The position numbers were made by a program, and so were the translations under genes. From assembly GCA_028716365.1 (NCBI GenBank), contig JAQUPZ010000003.1:450339-514338 (forward strand): DNA of 64,000 nt. Direction: 5' to 3'. This document shows positions 16,770-25,213 of this stretch, piece after piece. This DNA is from Kiritimatiellia bacterium (lineage in GTDB: Bacteria > Verrucomicrobiota > Kiritimatiellia > UBA8416 > YA12-FULL-48-11). How positions within the stretch are numbered: the stretch's first letter is position 1; every line of letters starts with the position of its first letter. The notes beneath the pieces are model-generated. The model was not told where the DNA came from. It worked only from the letters and a program-made list of their open reading frames with translations, and did no database searches.

Positions 16770-16790
16770 TTATTCAAAGCCGGGAATATC

Positions 16791-17738
16791 ATGGACAAAA
16801 TCAAGCTAGGAATCAGCAAATGCCTTCTTGGTGAACGTGTTCGTTATGATGGACAGCACAAGCTTGATAAATTTCTGACTGATACACTCGGTAAATATGT
16901 TGAGTATGTTGCAGTGTGTCCCGAAGTTGAATGCGGACTGTCTGTGCCGAGGGAACCGATGATACTTGTTGGAAGTCCGGATTCACCGATGCTGATTACG
17001 ATTGAGACGATGAGGGATCTGACCGGTCAGGTACTGACCTGGGCAGTAAAGAAACTTGATGAACTTGGGAAAAAAGACTTATGCGGGTTTATATTCAAAT
17101 CCAAATCGCCAAACTGTGGAATGGCGGGAGTCAAAGTATATGATGATAAAGGCTTATTGTGCGGTCTGGCGTCCGGTATATTTGCCCGGGAATTCATGAG
17201 AAGATTTCCACTGTTACCAGTGGAGGATGAAGAACGACTTCATGATCATGAATTACGTGAAAATTTCTTTGAACGTATTTTTACATTAGCACGTTATCGT
17301 AAGGTTGTTGCCTGTACAAAGTCTGTTTCTGCTTTAATGCAATTCCATGCCCGGCACAAGTTGTTGTTGATGGCGCACAGCGAGAAACACTGCCGTGACA
17401 TGGGCAAATTACTCGCAAAATCGAAAGGTGTTGGTTCCGATAAGGTTTACTGGAAATACGAGGTCATGTTGATGGAAGGATTGAGATACATGACTACGGT
17501 GCGGAAAAATGTTAATGTGCTTCATCACATGCTTGGTTATTTCCGGAAGTTGATGGGTGTTGATGAAAAACGGGAAATAAGAACGGATATTGACCGGTTT
17601 GCCAAAGGTGATGTGCCTCTGATTGTGCCATTGGCTTTGTTTCGTCACTATGTTCGTAAATACAAGGTCGATTACCTCGCTGATCAGTATTATCTTAATC
17701 CGCATCCTCTGGAGGTTGCCCCGAAAAATCATGTCTGA
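16791..17738 (+). CDS. DUF523-DUF1722 protein (YbgA-type fusion)
   Basis: 315 residues. The N-terminal DUF523 (about 1-150) has the typical 'LGISKCLLGERVRYDGQHK', 'VCPEVECGLSVPREPM', 'CGFIFKSKSPNCGMAGVKVY' and 'GLASGIFAREF', with Cys residues conserved across the family. The C-terminal DUF1722 (about 185-305) is recognised by 'FHARHKLLLMAHSEKHCRDM' and 'VPLALFRHYVRKY', ending 'YLADQYYLNPHP'. The biochemical role of the family is not established for certain; two-domain proteins of this layout are widespread. Convergent with the antiporter gene, ending 26 bases from it. Confidence 0.9.
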   Translation: MDKIKLGISKCLLGERVRYDGQHKLDKFLTDTLGKYVEYVAVCPEVECGLSVPREPMILVGSPDSPMLITIETMRDLTGQVLTWAVKKLDELGKKDLCGFIFKSKSPNCGMAGVKVYDDKGLLCGLASGIFAREFMRRFPLLPVEDEERLHDHELRENFFERIFTLARYRKVVACTKSVSALMQFHARHKLLLMAHSEKHCRDMGKLLAKSKGVGSDKVYWKYEVMLMEGLRYMTTVRKNVNVLHHMLGYFRKLMGVDEKREIRTDIDRFAKGDVPLIVPLALFRHYVRKYKVDYLADQYYLNPHPLEVAPKNHV

Positions 17739-17763
17739 GCATCTAACCACAATGTAACAACTG

Positions 17764-19452
17764 TTACTGCAAATTCCTGTTTGGGTATATAAGCGCTTCT
17801 TCCAGTATTTTGAAAAGAGTCATACCTGTAATTTGTCCTGGTATTACTGCTTTGTATGCTCCTTGTTGTATCAGTTGATCATGTGCATCATTATCCTCTG
17901 CGGTGAGAATGAAAAGGGCATTGGGGGCCATAGATTGGAGATTCATAAAGAGTTTCATGTTTGTTGTACCCTTGAGAAATAAGTCAGATACAGGACAAAC
18001 CACTACTGATGCGTTCTCGAGCCCGAGATGTTTGAGTGCATTGGGATTTGATAAATCGCCATACCGCCATGTAAAGCCCGTTGATTCAAGCACGGAACCG
18101 AGCGCCGGGTTATAATCAATAACGAGTACACGTTCGATCAATTGTGGCGCATTTCTTGCAATTTGATCGAGGAAGGCACGTCCTTCACGAAAACAACCGA
18201 GAACCACGATGTCTAAATTTTTATGGTCCGTTTGTAAATTGTTAGCCATGGAGTGTGCAGGTTTGGTCCGGCGCGGAAACAATAGTTCCATCGCTGTTGT
18301 AAAAAAGCTGGCCAGACGGTGATTGAAAATAATCAGGTAGGAAGAAACGATCGAAGTCATGAGCATTGAGCTTAGGACAAGAGTTTCAATATCGTGACTG
18401 ACATGGCCGAACTTTATGCCGATAGCAACGATGACCAGGGAAAATTCACTGATCTGCGACAGGTTCAGTGATGTTACAATGCCTGTATGTATTCCCTTTT
18501 TCATTAAACAGGACATTGGCACTATTGAGAGAAAACGCGTTCCGATCACAACCGTGGTTGCAAAAAAAGACAACATCAATATTGACCATGTTGGTTGTGG
18601 TATCTTCAGTCCCAGCGAAACGAAGAATAGCGTTACGAAGAAATCTCTTATACCGGATATCTTGTTTGCAACATCGATGCCATAGGGAAATGTAGCAATA
18701 CTTATTCCGGCAATCAAAGCCCCCATCTCTTTGGACAAGCCGGAGAATTCAGCTGCTAAACAGACGGCAAAACACCATGCCGAGGCGGTGATGATTACGA
18801 GTTCAGGTGTATTTGCCACAGCGCCGAAGATTCGCGTAAGACCAAAACGACTGATGGTAAAAGACGCTGTAAGGAGAAGAGTGCCAAGGAATAATGACCG
18901 TGTGATTCCCATTAAACTGGGATTAAGCAGGGTCGGCTGTATCGCAAGGAACAGGATTGCCCAGATATCCTGAAGCACAAGAATTCCTATGGTAAGTTGT
19001 CCTGCTACTGTGTGGATTTCCAGCTTATCATACAGAAGTTTTACCACGATGAGTGTAGAGCTCAGTGACATGGTTATAGACAAGTAGAGTAGATTAAATC
19101 TGCCGTCCCCAACTTGTCCGCAACGCGAAAAACAAAGGGCAATAAGTAATGCCGATATTGATAGCTGTGCTATTCCGAGTATGAACACCACTCTACCCAG
19201 TTTCTGGAGCTCTTTAAGGTTTATTTCGAGTCCGATTATGAACAGTAGAAAAATCAGGCCTATCTCGGATATCAGCTCAATGGATTCTATATTTGTTACC
19301 AGCCCAATACCAAGATTGCCACCCAGCAAAACGCCGCCGAGAACATAGCCCAGGATTGGCGGCTGTTTGAGCAATCGCATGATGTGGGCGGAAAGAGCTG
19401 CAAAAATAATACTCAGAGAGATATCTCTTAACAGGAATAGTTGTTCGTTCAT
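17764..19452 (-). CDS. CPA2 cation:proton antiporter with TrkA-N (RCK) domain, KefB/KefC-like
   Basis: 562 residues. About 12 TM helices over residues 5-385 with CPA2 hallmarks: 'LLKQPPILGYVLGGVLLGG' at the N-terminus, 'EIGLIFLLFIIGLEINLKEL', and 'SLSSTLIVVKLLYDKLE' in the middle. A cytoplasmic TrkA-N domain starts near 410 ('LDIVVLGCFREGRAFLDQIA'; the Gly-rich loop is GCFREG rather than the usual GxGxxG). 'VLVIDYNPAL', 'YGDLSNPNALKHLGL' follow. Likely K+ or Na+/H+ exchange at the inner membrane controlled by a nucleotide or thiol ligand. Divergent from the flavodiiron gene with a long inverted repeat between. Confidence 0.9.
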   Translation of the reverse strand: MNEQLFLLRDISLSIIFAALSAHIMRLLKQPPILGYVLGGVLLGGNLGIGLVTNIESIELISEIGLIFLLFIIGLEINLKELQKLGRVVFILGIAQLSISALLIALCFSRCGQVGDGRFNLLYLSITMSLSSTLIVVKLLYDKLEIHTVAGQLTIGILVLQDIWAILFLAIQPTLLNPSLMGITRSLFLGTLLLTASFTISRFGLTRIFGAVANTPELVIITASAWCFAVCLAAEFSGLSKEMGALIAGISIATFPYGIDVANKISGIRDFFVTLFFVSLGLKIPQPTWSILMLSFFATTVVIGTRFLSIVPMSCLMKKGIHTGIVTSLNLSQISEFSLVIVAIGIKFGHVSHDIETLVLSSMLMTSIVSSYLIIFNHRLASFFTTAMELLFPRRTKPAHSMANNLQTDHKNLDIVVLGCFREGRAFLDQIARNAPQLIERVLVIDYNPALGSVLESTGFTWRYGDLSNPNALKHLGLENASVVVCPVSDLFLKGTTNMKLFMNLQSMAPNALFILTAEDNDAHDQLIQQGAYKAVIPGQITGMTLFKILEEALIYPNRNLQ

Positions 19453-19499
19453 GGTTATTCGACAATTACACCTTTACCGGGAAGCTTTCTCCATAAAAG

Positions 19500-19548
19500 A
19501 TATTATTATCCGATTAAATAATACTTTGCAATGCAAGGATAATAAGAT
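19500..19548. promoter_or_regulatory. Inverted repeat in the antiporter/flavodiiron divergent region
   Basis: ATATTATTATCC (19500-19511) and GGATAATAAGAT (19537-19548) are inverted repeats with one mismatch, enclosing 25 bases that contain the small palindrome TTGCA-A-TGCAA. The element starts about 50 bases from the antiporter start codon and ends about 105 bases from the flavodiiron start codon. It may be an operator for either gene. Confidence 0.45.
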
Positions 19549-19653
19549 TTGATTTCCAGCTCAAAAAAGGTGTTTTCATGAAGATTGACCTGCGGTTATG
19601 AATCGTGCAATATTTTCAAGTCTTCTATCCGGCAACAAAAAGGAGATTGTCGT

Positions 19654-20847
19654 ATGCATACTGAACTGAAAAAAGGTGTTTACTGGGTTGGTGTGGTGGA
19701 TTGGGATCTTAAGGCGTTTCATGGTCATGAACTATCCACTCACAGGGGATCGACTTATAATAGTTATCTGATAATCGACAAGAAAATTGTTCTCGTTGAT
19801 ACCGTCTGGGGGCCGTTTCAGAATCAGTTAATTGAAAATATTGCAGAAATCATTGATCCGGCAAAAATAGATATTGTTGTCGCAAATCACGCTGAAACGG
19901 ATCATTCCGGTGGACTCCCCGTTGTTATGAGGTATTGTCCGAATGCCACTCTTGTAGTTTCCAAGAGGGGATCTGAAAGCGTCGAGGGGCACTATCATCA
20001 GGGCTGGAAGTTCCAGACCGTGAAGACCGGTGATAAGATAAATATTGGCGCCAATGATCTGGTATTTGTCGAGGCCCCAATGCTCCACTGGCCGGACAGT
20101 ATGTTCACTTACCTGACGGGGCTCAACATCCTGATGCCTAACGACGCCTTTGGGCAGCATTATGCCACAGCATTCAGATTTAATGACCAGGTGGATGAGA
20201 ATGAACTTTATGAAGAGGCCCTTAAATATTACGTGAATATTCTGACTCCGTTCAGTGATCGTGTGACAAAAAAAATAGACGAGGTACTTTCGTTTAAACT
20301 TCCTGTGGATATTATTGCGCCCAGCCATGGAGTGATCTGGCGTAAGGATCCTCTTCAGATCGTAAAAAAATACCAGGAATGGGCAGCACAGAAACCTGAG
20401 CCAAGAGTGGTATTTCTTTATGACACCATGTGGAATGGTACGCGGAAAATGGCTGAAGCCATAGGTGAGGGACTTTCAGAAAAGGGTGTACAGTTCAGGC
20501 TTATCAATGTAGGTGTAAGTGATCGAAACGATGCGCTTGTTGATGTTTTCAGGGCGCAAACCATCCTGGTAGGTTCACCTACGCTTAATAACGGGCCAAT
20601 ATCAACGCTGATGCCTGTGCTTGAAGACCTGAGAGGATTAAAGTTCCAAAATAAACTTGGCGCGGCATTCGGCAGTTACGGCTGGAGTGGCGAGGCAGTA
20701 AAGATCATCGAGGAACATCTGGTCAACAGCAAAATTCATGTTATACGGGAAGGTATCAAATGTAAATGGCAGCCATCATCGAAAGATATCGAGGATTGCA
20801 AAGCCTTTGGAAGAGATATTGCCGATGCCACACTAAAAGGGTCATAA
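19654..20847 (+). CDS. FprA-type flavodiiron protein (O2/NO reductase)
   Basis: 397 residues from ATG 19654 (AAAGGAG eight bases upstream). The N-terminal metallo-beta-lactamase-like domain has the complete di-iron ligand set: His79-x-Glu81-x-Asp83-His84 ('NHAETDHSGG'), His145 ('MLHWPDSM'), Asp164 ('NDAFGQH') and His225 ('APSHGVIW'). The C-terminal flavodoxin domain (about 252-395) begins 'VVFLYDTMWNGTRKMAEAIG' and binds FMN. There is no rubredoxin extension, so electrons come from a separate donor. It reduces oxygen to water or NO to N2O in anaerobes. Fits the HcpR/ferredoxin pair seen at 31 kb as a nitrosative or oxidative defence theme. Confidence 0.95.
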   Translation: MHTELKKGVYWVGVVDWDLKAFHGHELSTHRGSTYNSYLIIDKKIVLVDTVWGPFQNQLIENIAEIIDPAKIDIVVANHAETDHSGGLPVVMRYCPNATLVVSKRGSESVEGHYHQGWKFQTVKTGDKINIGANDLVFVEAPMLHWPDSMFTYLTGLNILMPNDAFGQHYATAFRFNDQVDENELYEEALKYYVNILTPFSDRVTKKIDEVLSFKLPVDIIAPSHGVIWRKDPLQIVKKYQEWAAQKPEPRVVFLYDTMWNGTRKMAEAIGEGLSEKGVQFRLINVGVSDRNDALVDVFRAQTILVGSPTLNNGPISTLMPVLEDLRGLKFQNKLGAAFGSYGWSGEAVKIIEEHLVNSKIHVIREGIKCKWQPSSKDIEDCKAFGRDIADATLKGS

Positions 20848-20894
20848 ACCTGACTGTTTCTTATGGCGGATATCGTCGATTTTGCGTTTTGAAA

Positions 20895-21764
20895 ATGAAA
20901 GTTTTCCCAATCATATTATTTTGTTTTGCTATCTGTATGGCGGGTGGTTGTTATGCTGCCCGGAGGGGTGCTCAGGCTGCCCAACGGAAGGTATCCCAAG
21001 ATGTTTCCGGTACTAACGTCGTATCGACAGGCAAGGTCGACACTGTAACTCAGTTGATGCAGGAATTAAGTGGCAGGAAAGATATTGAATTACTCGCAGA
21101 TCAGTTTTTAGCCATTGGACAGCCGGTAATTCCACGCCTTATCCAGCGTCTCGAGGAAGGTGCGAACGAGGAACGTTTCAGGGTGATATATGTATTGGAA
21201 CGAATGAAGGTACCGCCTGCCAAAGTAATTCCAGTTCTTGAAAAGATATTGGACGAGAATGGTACCGATCGCATGCATGTTGCCTTGGAACTTCAGAAGT
21301 TATGTCCTGATTCCGAAAAAGCTGTACATATACTTTCGGAAGAATTACAGAAAGGTGATGCTCAAAATCGTATCATTATAACCAGGACACTGTCACTTAG
21401 CCCAAATGAGAAATATGTGCCGGCTCTGCTTGACCTAATAACAGATGCAGATCGTGGTGTCCGTATGGCGGTTTTACAGACTTTGGGCGAAATAGCTGTC
21501 CATAGCGATACTGCCGGTTCCGATATGGTGCCAGCACTAATGAAGGCGCTTGGAGATCCTTCGGCAACCATTCGCTGTCTGGCTGCAAGGAATCTCGGAA
21601 TAATAGGTCCATCTGCCAAAAGTGCAGTTCCGGTACTGGAAAAAATGGCTGGCGATAAGAATGAGAAGGTTGTAAAGGCGGCATCTGATGCCTTGCTGCG
21701 TATCAATGTCGTTAAAAAGCAGAAGACCGATAGTAAGAAATCCATGAAGGATCTTATTAAGTAA
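20895..21764 (+). CDS. HEAT-repeat lipoprotein
   Basis: 289 residues from ATG 20895; ribosome site is poor, and the frame is open upstream into the flavodiiron gene. A signal 'MKVFPIILFCFAICMAGGC' ends with a plausible lipidation Cys19. After a Gln/Ser-rich stretch come HEAT-like helix pairs ('VIPRLIQRLEEGANEERFRV', 'VPALLDLITDADRGVRMAVL', 'VPALMKALGDPSATIRCLAA', 'VPVLEKMAGDKNEKVVKAAS'). This is a protein-protein docking solenoid on the periplasmic side; partner unknown. Confidence 0.8.
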   Translation: MKVFPIILFCFAICMAGGCYAARRGAQAAQRKVSQDVSGTNVVSTGKVDTVTQLMQELSGRKDIELLADQFLAIGQPVIPRLIQRLEEGANEERFRVIYVLERMKVPPAKVIPVLEKILDENGTDRMHVALELQKLCPDSEKAVHILSEELQKGDAQNRIIITRTLSLSPNEKYVPALLDLITDADRGVRMAVLQTLGEIAVHSDTAGSDMVPALMKALGDPSATIRCLAARNLGIIGPSAKSAVPVLEKMAGDKNEKVVKAASDALLRINVVKKQKTDSKKSMKDLIK

Positions 21765-21796
21765 ATATGTTTTCATGGTTTGGATGGGGAATTGGA

Positions 21797-22261
21797 ATGA
21801 AGGTATTATTTCTTTGTACAGGTAATTTCTATCGAAGCAGACTGGCAGAAGAACTTCTGCGTTTTTATTCGGAGGATCAGGGAATTGATCTGGTCAGTGA
21901 TTCGGCCGCGTTGGGGGATATTCCGAACCCGATCAATATTGGGCCAATAAGTCAGGAAGCGCTGAGGTATCTGGGACAATTAGGAAAAAAACCGGAATAT
22001 TTTCTTCAACGATATCCGAAAAAATGCACTGTTGCCGATATTATTTCTGCTGACATTATAATTGGTCTGAATGAACGGGAGCATAAACGTTGGTTTGAGG
22101 AACAGTTTCCAGATTTCACCCTAAAGTGTGTACAGTACTGGCATGTTCCGGATGTCGAAGAAGATCCTGACAAAGTGGGACCTGAGTTAATGGACAAGAA
22201 TGTCAGAGAACTGTTGAAGGACTTGTCTCAAATCCATTCAAAGTGCCGTAGTTGTTCGTAA
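21797..22261 (+). CDS. Low-molecular-weight protein tyrosine phosphatase-like protein
   Basis: 154 residues from ATG 21797 (GGGGA seven bases before; another in-frame ATG at 21767 is possible). The P-loop Cys7-x5-Arg13 ('LFLCTGNFYRSRLAEELLR') is in the N-terminal position typical of LMW-PTPs and arsenate reductases. 'WHVPDVEEDPDKVG' supplies the general-acid Asp. Residues between are divergent from the well-studied enzymes, and an arsenate reductase function cannot be excluded, though no ars genes are near. It ends with a Cys-rich 'KCRSCS'. Confidence 0.8.
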   Translation: MKVLFLCTGNFYRSRLAEELLRFYSEDQGIDLVSDSAALGDIPNPINIGPISQEALRYLGQLGKKPEYFLQRYPKKCTVADIISADIIIGLNEREHKRWFEEQFPDFTLKCVQYWHVPDVEEDPDKVGPELMDKNVRELLKDLSQIHSKCRSCS

Positions 22262-22294
22262 ACCGAAACGGTTATAAAAGGAGCGCGATTAGTT

Positions 22295-22558
22295 ATGAGT
22301 GGTAGAATACTGGCAGTTATTGGAATAATACTGGTTACTGCGGCTTTATTTTCTGCAAAATCAATTCCTGGTGAGGCAAATAAAGACTTTGATCGGCTTG
22401 TTCGCCAGTCTGGAGGGGTTATGACTCATGGGCAGGGATTTCCCGATACATACAGGCAGATGTGTGCGAATCGCAGAATGTTGCAGAATGTATATGTTGG
22501 TGGAATAGGTCTCATCTGCCTGGCTATCGGATTGGCAGGGATGCAAAGAAGGATGTGA
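22295..22558 (+). CDS. Small two-TM membrane protein, unknown function
   Basis: 87 residues with AAAGGAG upstream of the ATG (spacing on the long side). Two hydrophobic segments (about 4-20 'RILAVIGIILVTAALFS' and 66-83 'NVYVGGIGLICLAIGLAG') flank a polar loop with 'GGVMTHGQGFPDTYRQMCAN'. No family recognised. It lies 33 bases after the phosphatase and may be co-transcribed. Confidence 0.6.
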   Translation: MSGRILAVIGIILVTAALFSAKSIPGEANKDFDRLVRQSGGVMTHGQGFPDTYRQMCANRRMLQNVYVGGIGLICLAIGLAGMQRRM

Positions 22559-22640
22559 TAATACAGGGTTGTCATTCCCAAAAGCAGTATGTAACTATTT
22601 CGATGTATAATGACCATACACAACATTTGGATCACCGCGG

Positions 22641-23816
22641 ATGACGCAAATTGCTGATTTCATGGATATTTTACAACGCAGCCTTGATCAAAATACTCTC
22701 GTTAAACTTGTGATGACGAAGTATCGCGGGTCTGAAACTGCCTTGATAAAAATCAGCATCAGACTGGTTGTGATCAAAGCGAATAAATATCTAAATTTTG
22801 TCCGTCATTACACGGAGAAGGACGTTACGGAGAATTTGCCGGTTTCAACAGGTGTTGAGACAATTGCCGGATTTCTTGGCGATGCATTTACATCTGCCCA
22901 TTTACTCATGACGACCGGGGACGTACATATAGAATTCAACAGTAAAGGGAAATGCAGATTAACTTGTAGCAAGCCAACGCAAAAGATCAATCCGTCGAGT
23001 GAGCATGACAGGGAAAAACAGAGGATTATTGACCGTCGCAGGCCGTTTCTTAACGCATTAGGTATTACCAGCAGTTCAGGTCAGGTTCTTCCTTCAATGT
23101 CTCACAAGTGGAAGCAGATCAACAAGTTCATCGAGTTTTTTGATCATGCCATTGTATCGTCAAAAATTTCCGGTAAATCCCAGATTGATGTTGTGGATTT
23201 CGGATGTGGGAAAGGTTATCTCACTTTTGCAGTCCATGATTTTCTGTGCAATACCCGGGGGAAAACGGCAAGCGTAATGGGCGTTGAGTTGAAGGGAAAT
23301 CTTGTACGTTTCTGTAATGATACGGCAGAAAAGTTGACATGTACTGGATTGCGTTTTTGCCAGGGCGATGTGGAAAGTTATGTTCCTGAAAAAACGGATG
23401 CCTTGATAGCATTACATGCCTGTGATACGGCAACTGATGTTGCAATTAATATGGGTATTCGTGCCGGTGCATCAATCATCATGTGTGCTCCCTGTTGCCA
23501 TAAACAGATTCGGCCTCAGATGAAATCCCCGGAAGTGCTCAAGTCCATCCTGCGGTTTGGTTCCCATCTTGCACAGGAAGCGGAAATGGTGACGGATGGC
23601 CTGCGTGCACTTCTGCTTGAGACACAAGGTTATGATGTCGGAGTGTTTGAATTCATTTCACTCGAGCATACGGATAAGAATAAGATGATTCTGGGCATCA
23701 AGTGCTCAAACCGGGTCAATCCCGATCCAATCTGGGCTCAAATCAATGCCATAAAAGACTTCTACGGCATTCGCGAACACAAACTTGAAACCCTCTTGAA
23801 ATCAGTATCTAGTTAA
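22641..23816 (+). CDS. SAM-dependent methyltransferase (Methyltransf_32/GSTCD-like)
   Basis: 391 residues; ATG with a poor ribosome site. The first ~135 residues are an uncharacterised N-terminal domain. The Rossmann methyltransferase starts near 180 with motif I 'VVDFGCGKGYLTFAVHDFL'. Then 'MGVELKGNLVRFCN' (acidic ribose-binding residue), 'ALIALHACDTATDVAI' and 'MCAPCCHKQIRPQM'. The LHACDT and PCCH segments are the hallmark of the Methyltransf_32 group, whose members are thought to act on RNA; the substrate here is unknown. Convergent with the tolC-like gene, 11 bases apart. Confidence 0.85.
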   Translation: MTQIADFMDILQRSLDQNTLVKLVMTKYRGSETALIKISIRLVVIKANKYLNFVRHYTEKDVTENLPVSTGVETIAGFLGDAFTSAHLLMTTGDVHIEFNSKGKCRLTCSKPTQKINPSSEHDREKQRIIDRRRPFLNALGITSSSGQVLPSMSHKWKQINKFIEFFDHAIVSSKISGKSQIDVVDFGCGKGYLTFAVHDFLCNTRGKTASVMGVELKGNLVRFCNDTAEKLTCTGLRFCQGDVESYVPEKTDALIALHACDTATDVAINMGIRAGASIIMCAPCCHKQIRPQMKSPEVLKSILRFGSHLAQEAEMVTDGLRALLLETQGYDVGVFEFISLEHTDKNKMILGIKCSNRVNPDPIWAQINAIKDFYGIREHKLETLLKSVSS

Positions 23817-23827
23817 ATAGATTTTTA

Positions 23828-25165
23828 CTATTTCTTATTATCCTCAAGTAATATTCCGACAGATCTATTCAATATAGCCTTGGCTATTTGCAGGTTCCAA
23901 TTTACTTCCACAAGACTGGCTTCGGCTTTTGCCAGAGCGGTTTGCGCGTCCATGAGGTCGGTGATGGTTGATCCTCCGACCTTATATCGTTCTTCGGCCA
24001 TTCGTGTGTTTTCACGGGCATCTTTAACCCGAAGATCTGTGGTCTGAACTGTTTCAATAGATTCCTGCAATCTGGACTTTGCAGTCCAGACTTCCTGCTG
24101 TACTGCCTGAATAACCACCTCGGCCTCAGCTTCGACCCTGGCCAGTTCTGCCTTTTTTTCGGCAACCTTGTGTTTGGTCGAGAACCCGGAAAAAAGCGGT
24201 AGTTCAATGGAAACGCCGGCGGCGTATTCTTCGTCCTCGAGATCAAGGGAGTCATCCCTGAGTCCATATGCTCCCTCGGCGCGAACTTTTGGACCATATT
24301 CGCTCTTGGCCATTCGCAGTGAAGATCGTGCTGCCTCGATGCGTTTTCGTGAAGCTTTTATCTCTGGACGGCACATGATAGCCTGCGAAATAAGGGATGA
24401 GGCAGTGATATCATTGGCAGTAGCCACATCCGAGGTCTCTGTTTTGGGAACTATTCCGGTTTCAACCGGTAAACCCATGACGGTATTCAGGTTTCCCATG
24501 TTAACGCGAACCAGACTTTCGGCGCGGACAAGTTCAAGCTTTGCCTCGGAAGCGGCCACTCTTGCGCGTAAAACATCAGCCTCCGGTACGGCGCCGACAG
24601 ATTTTCTGTCGGTGGCAAGTCGCAAGTGCTGTATTGCACGTGCGAGGTTCTGGGTGGCGACATTTCTCAGATCGAATGATGCAGAAAGCCGGTAAAAAGC
24701 TTCGTGAACATTGAGAACAATATCCTGCCGTGTACGGACAAAATCCGCACCGGAAATTTCTGCCATTGCTTTTGATATATTCAACCTGGTGCCACGTTCT
24801 CCACTGTCAAACAGTATTAATCGTGCGGTTCCCTGTGCCTTGTAGTCATCGATAGGGCCGATAACAGTCGGAGCGGTAGGAGGCAGGAGACCGGATGGCA
24901 GGAAAGCTTTACTCTGCCATCTGCTGTAACCGGCTGTTGCTTTCAGTTCAGGATAATAGGAGGCGCGTGCTTCACCAACTGCTTCCTGTGAAGCGATAAT
25001 GTTTTCGGTTGAAGCCCGTATACGCGGATTCTTCTGGAGAGCGATTTCTATACAGTCATCAAGCTTTAACTCGAGTTTCTCTGGCGGGTTTTCCGCCAAA
25101 ACAGTAAATCCGGCAAAGAACGAAAAAAAAGCTATAGCTGATATTCTATTAATTCCGTATTTCAT
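23828..25165 (-). CDS. TolC-family outer membrane efflux protein
   Basis: 445 residues, AGGGAGG before the ATG. Cleavable signal peptide (about 1-25, 'ISAIAFFSFFAGFTVLAE'). Two OEP repeats follow: 'KLDDCIEIALQKNPRIRAST' then periplasmic helices and strands, and again from about 240 ('LISQAIMCRPEIKASRKRIE'). The family-typical 'ARENTRMAEERYKVGGSTIT' then 'DLMDAQTALAKAEASLVEVN' near the C-terminus marks the second hairpin. It would form the trimeric outer-membrane channel for the ABC exporter encoded just upstream on the same strand (gap about 50 bases). Confidence 0.93.
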   Translation of the reverse strand: MKYGINRISAIAFFSFFAGFTVLAENPPEKLELKLDDCIEIALQKNPRIRASTENIIASQEAVGEARASYYPELKATAGYSRWQSKAFLPSGLLPPTAPTVIGPIDDYKAQGTARLILFDSGERGTRLNISKAMAEISGADFVRTRQDIVLNVHEAFYRLSASFDLRNVATQNLARAIQHLRLATDRKSVGAVPEADVLRARVAASEAKLELVRAESLVRVNMGNLNTVMGLPVETGIVPKTETSDVATANDITASSLISQAIMCRPEIKASRKRIEAARSSLRMAKSEYGPKVRAEGAYGLRDDSLDLEDEEYAAGVSIELPLFSGFSTKHKVAEKKAELARVEAEAEVVIQAVQQEVWTAKSRLQESIETVQTTDLRVKDARENTRMAEERYKVGGSTITDLMDAQTALAKAEASLVEVNWNLQIAKAILNRSVGILLEDNKK

Positions 25166-25213
25166 TTTATTACCTCCCTTAAAATATCATATCTGCAGAT
25201 CATTATTTTTCTC

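Noticed and set aside
19585..19610. A TTGACC half-site before the flavodiiron gene as an HcpR site
   Set aside because: The opposite half (GGTTA) does not match GTCAA, so no palindrome is formed.
21797..22261. Arsenate reductase
   Set aside because: The CX5R loop and fold position also fit, but there is no ars operon and the context gives no support, so the phosphatase-like call was preferred.
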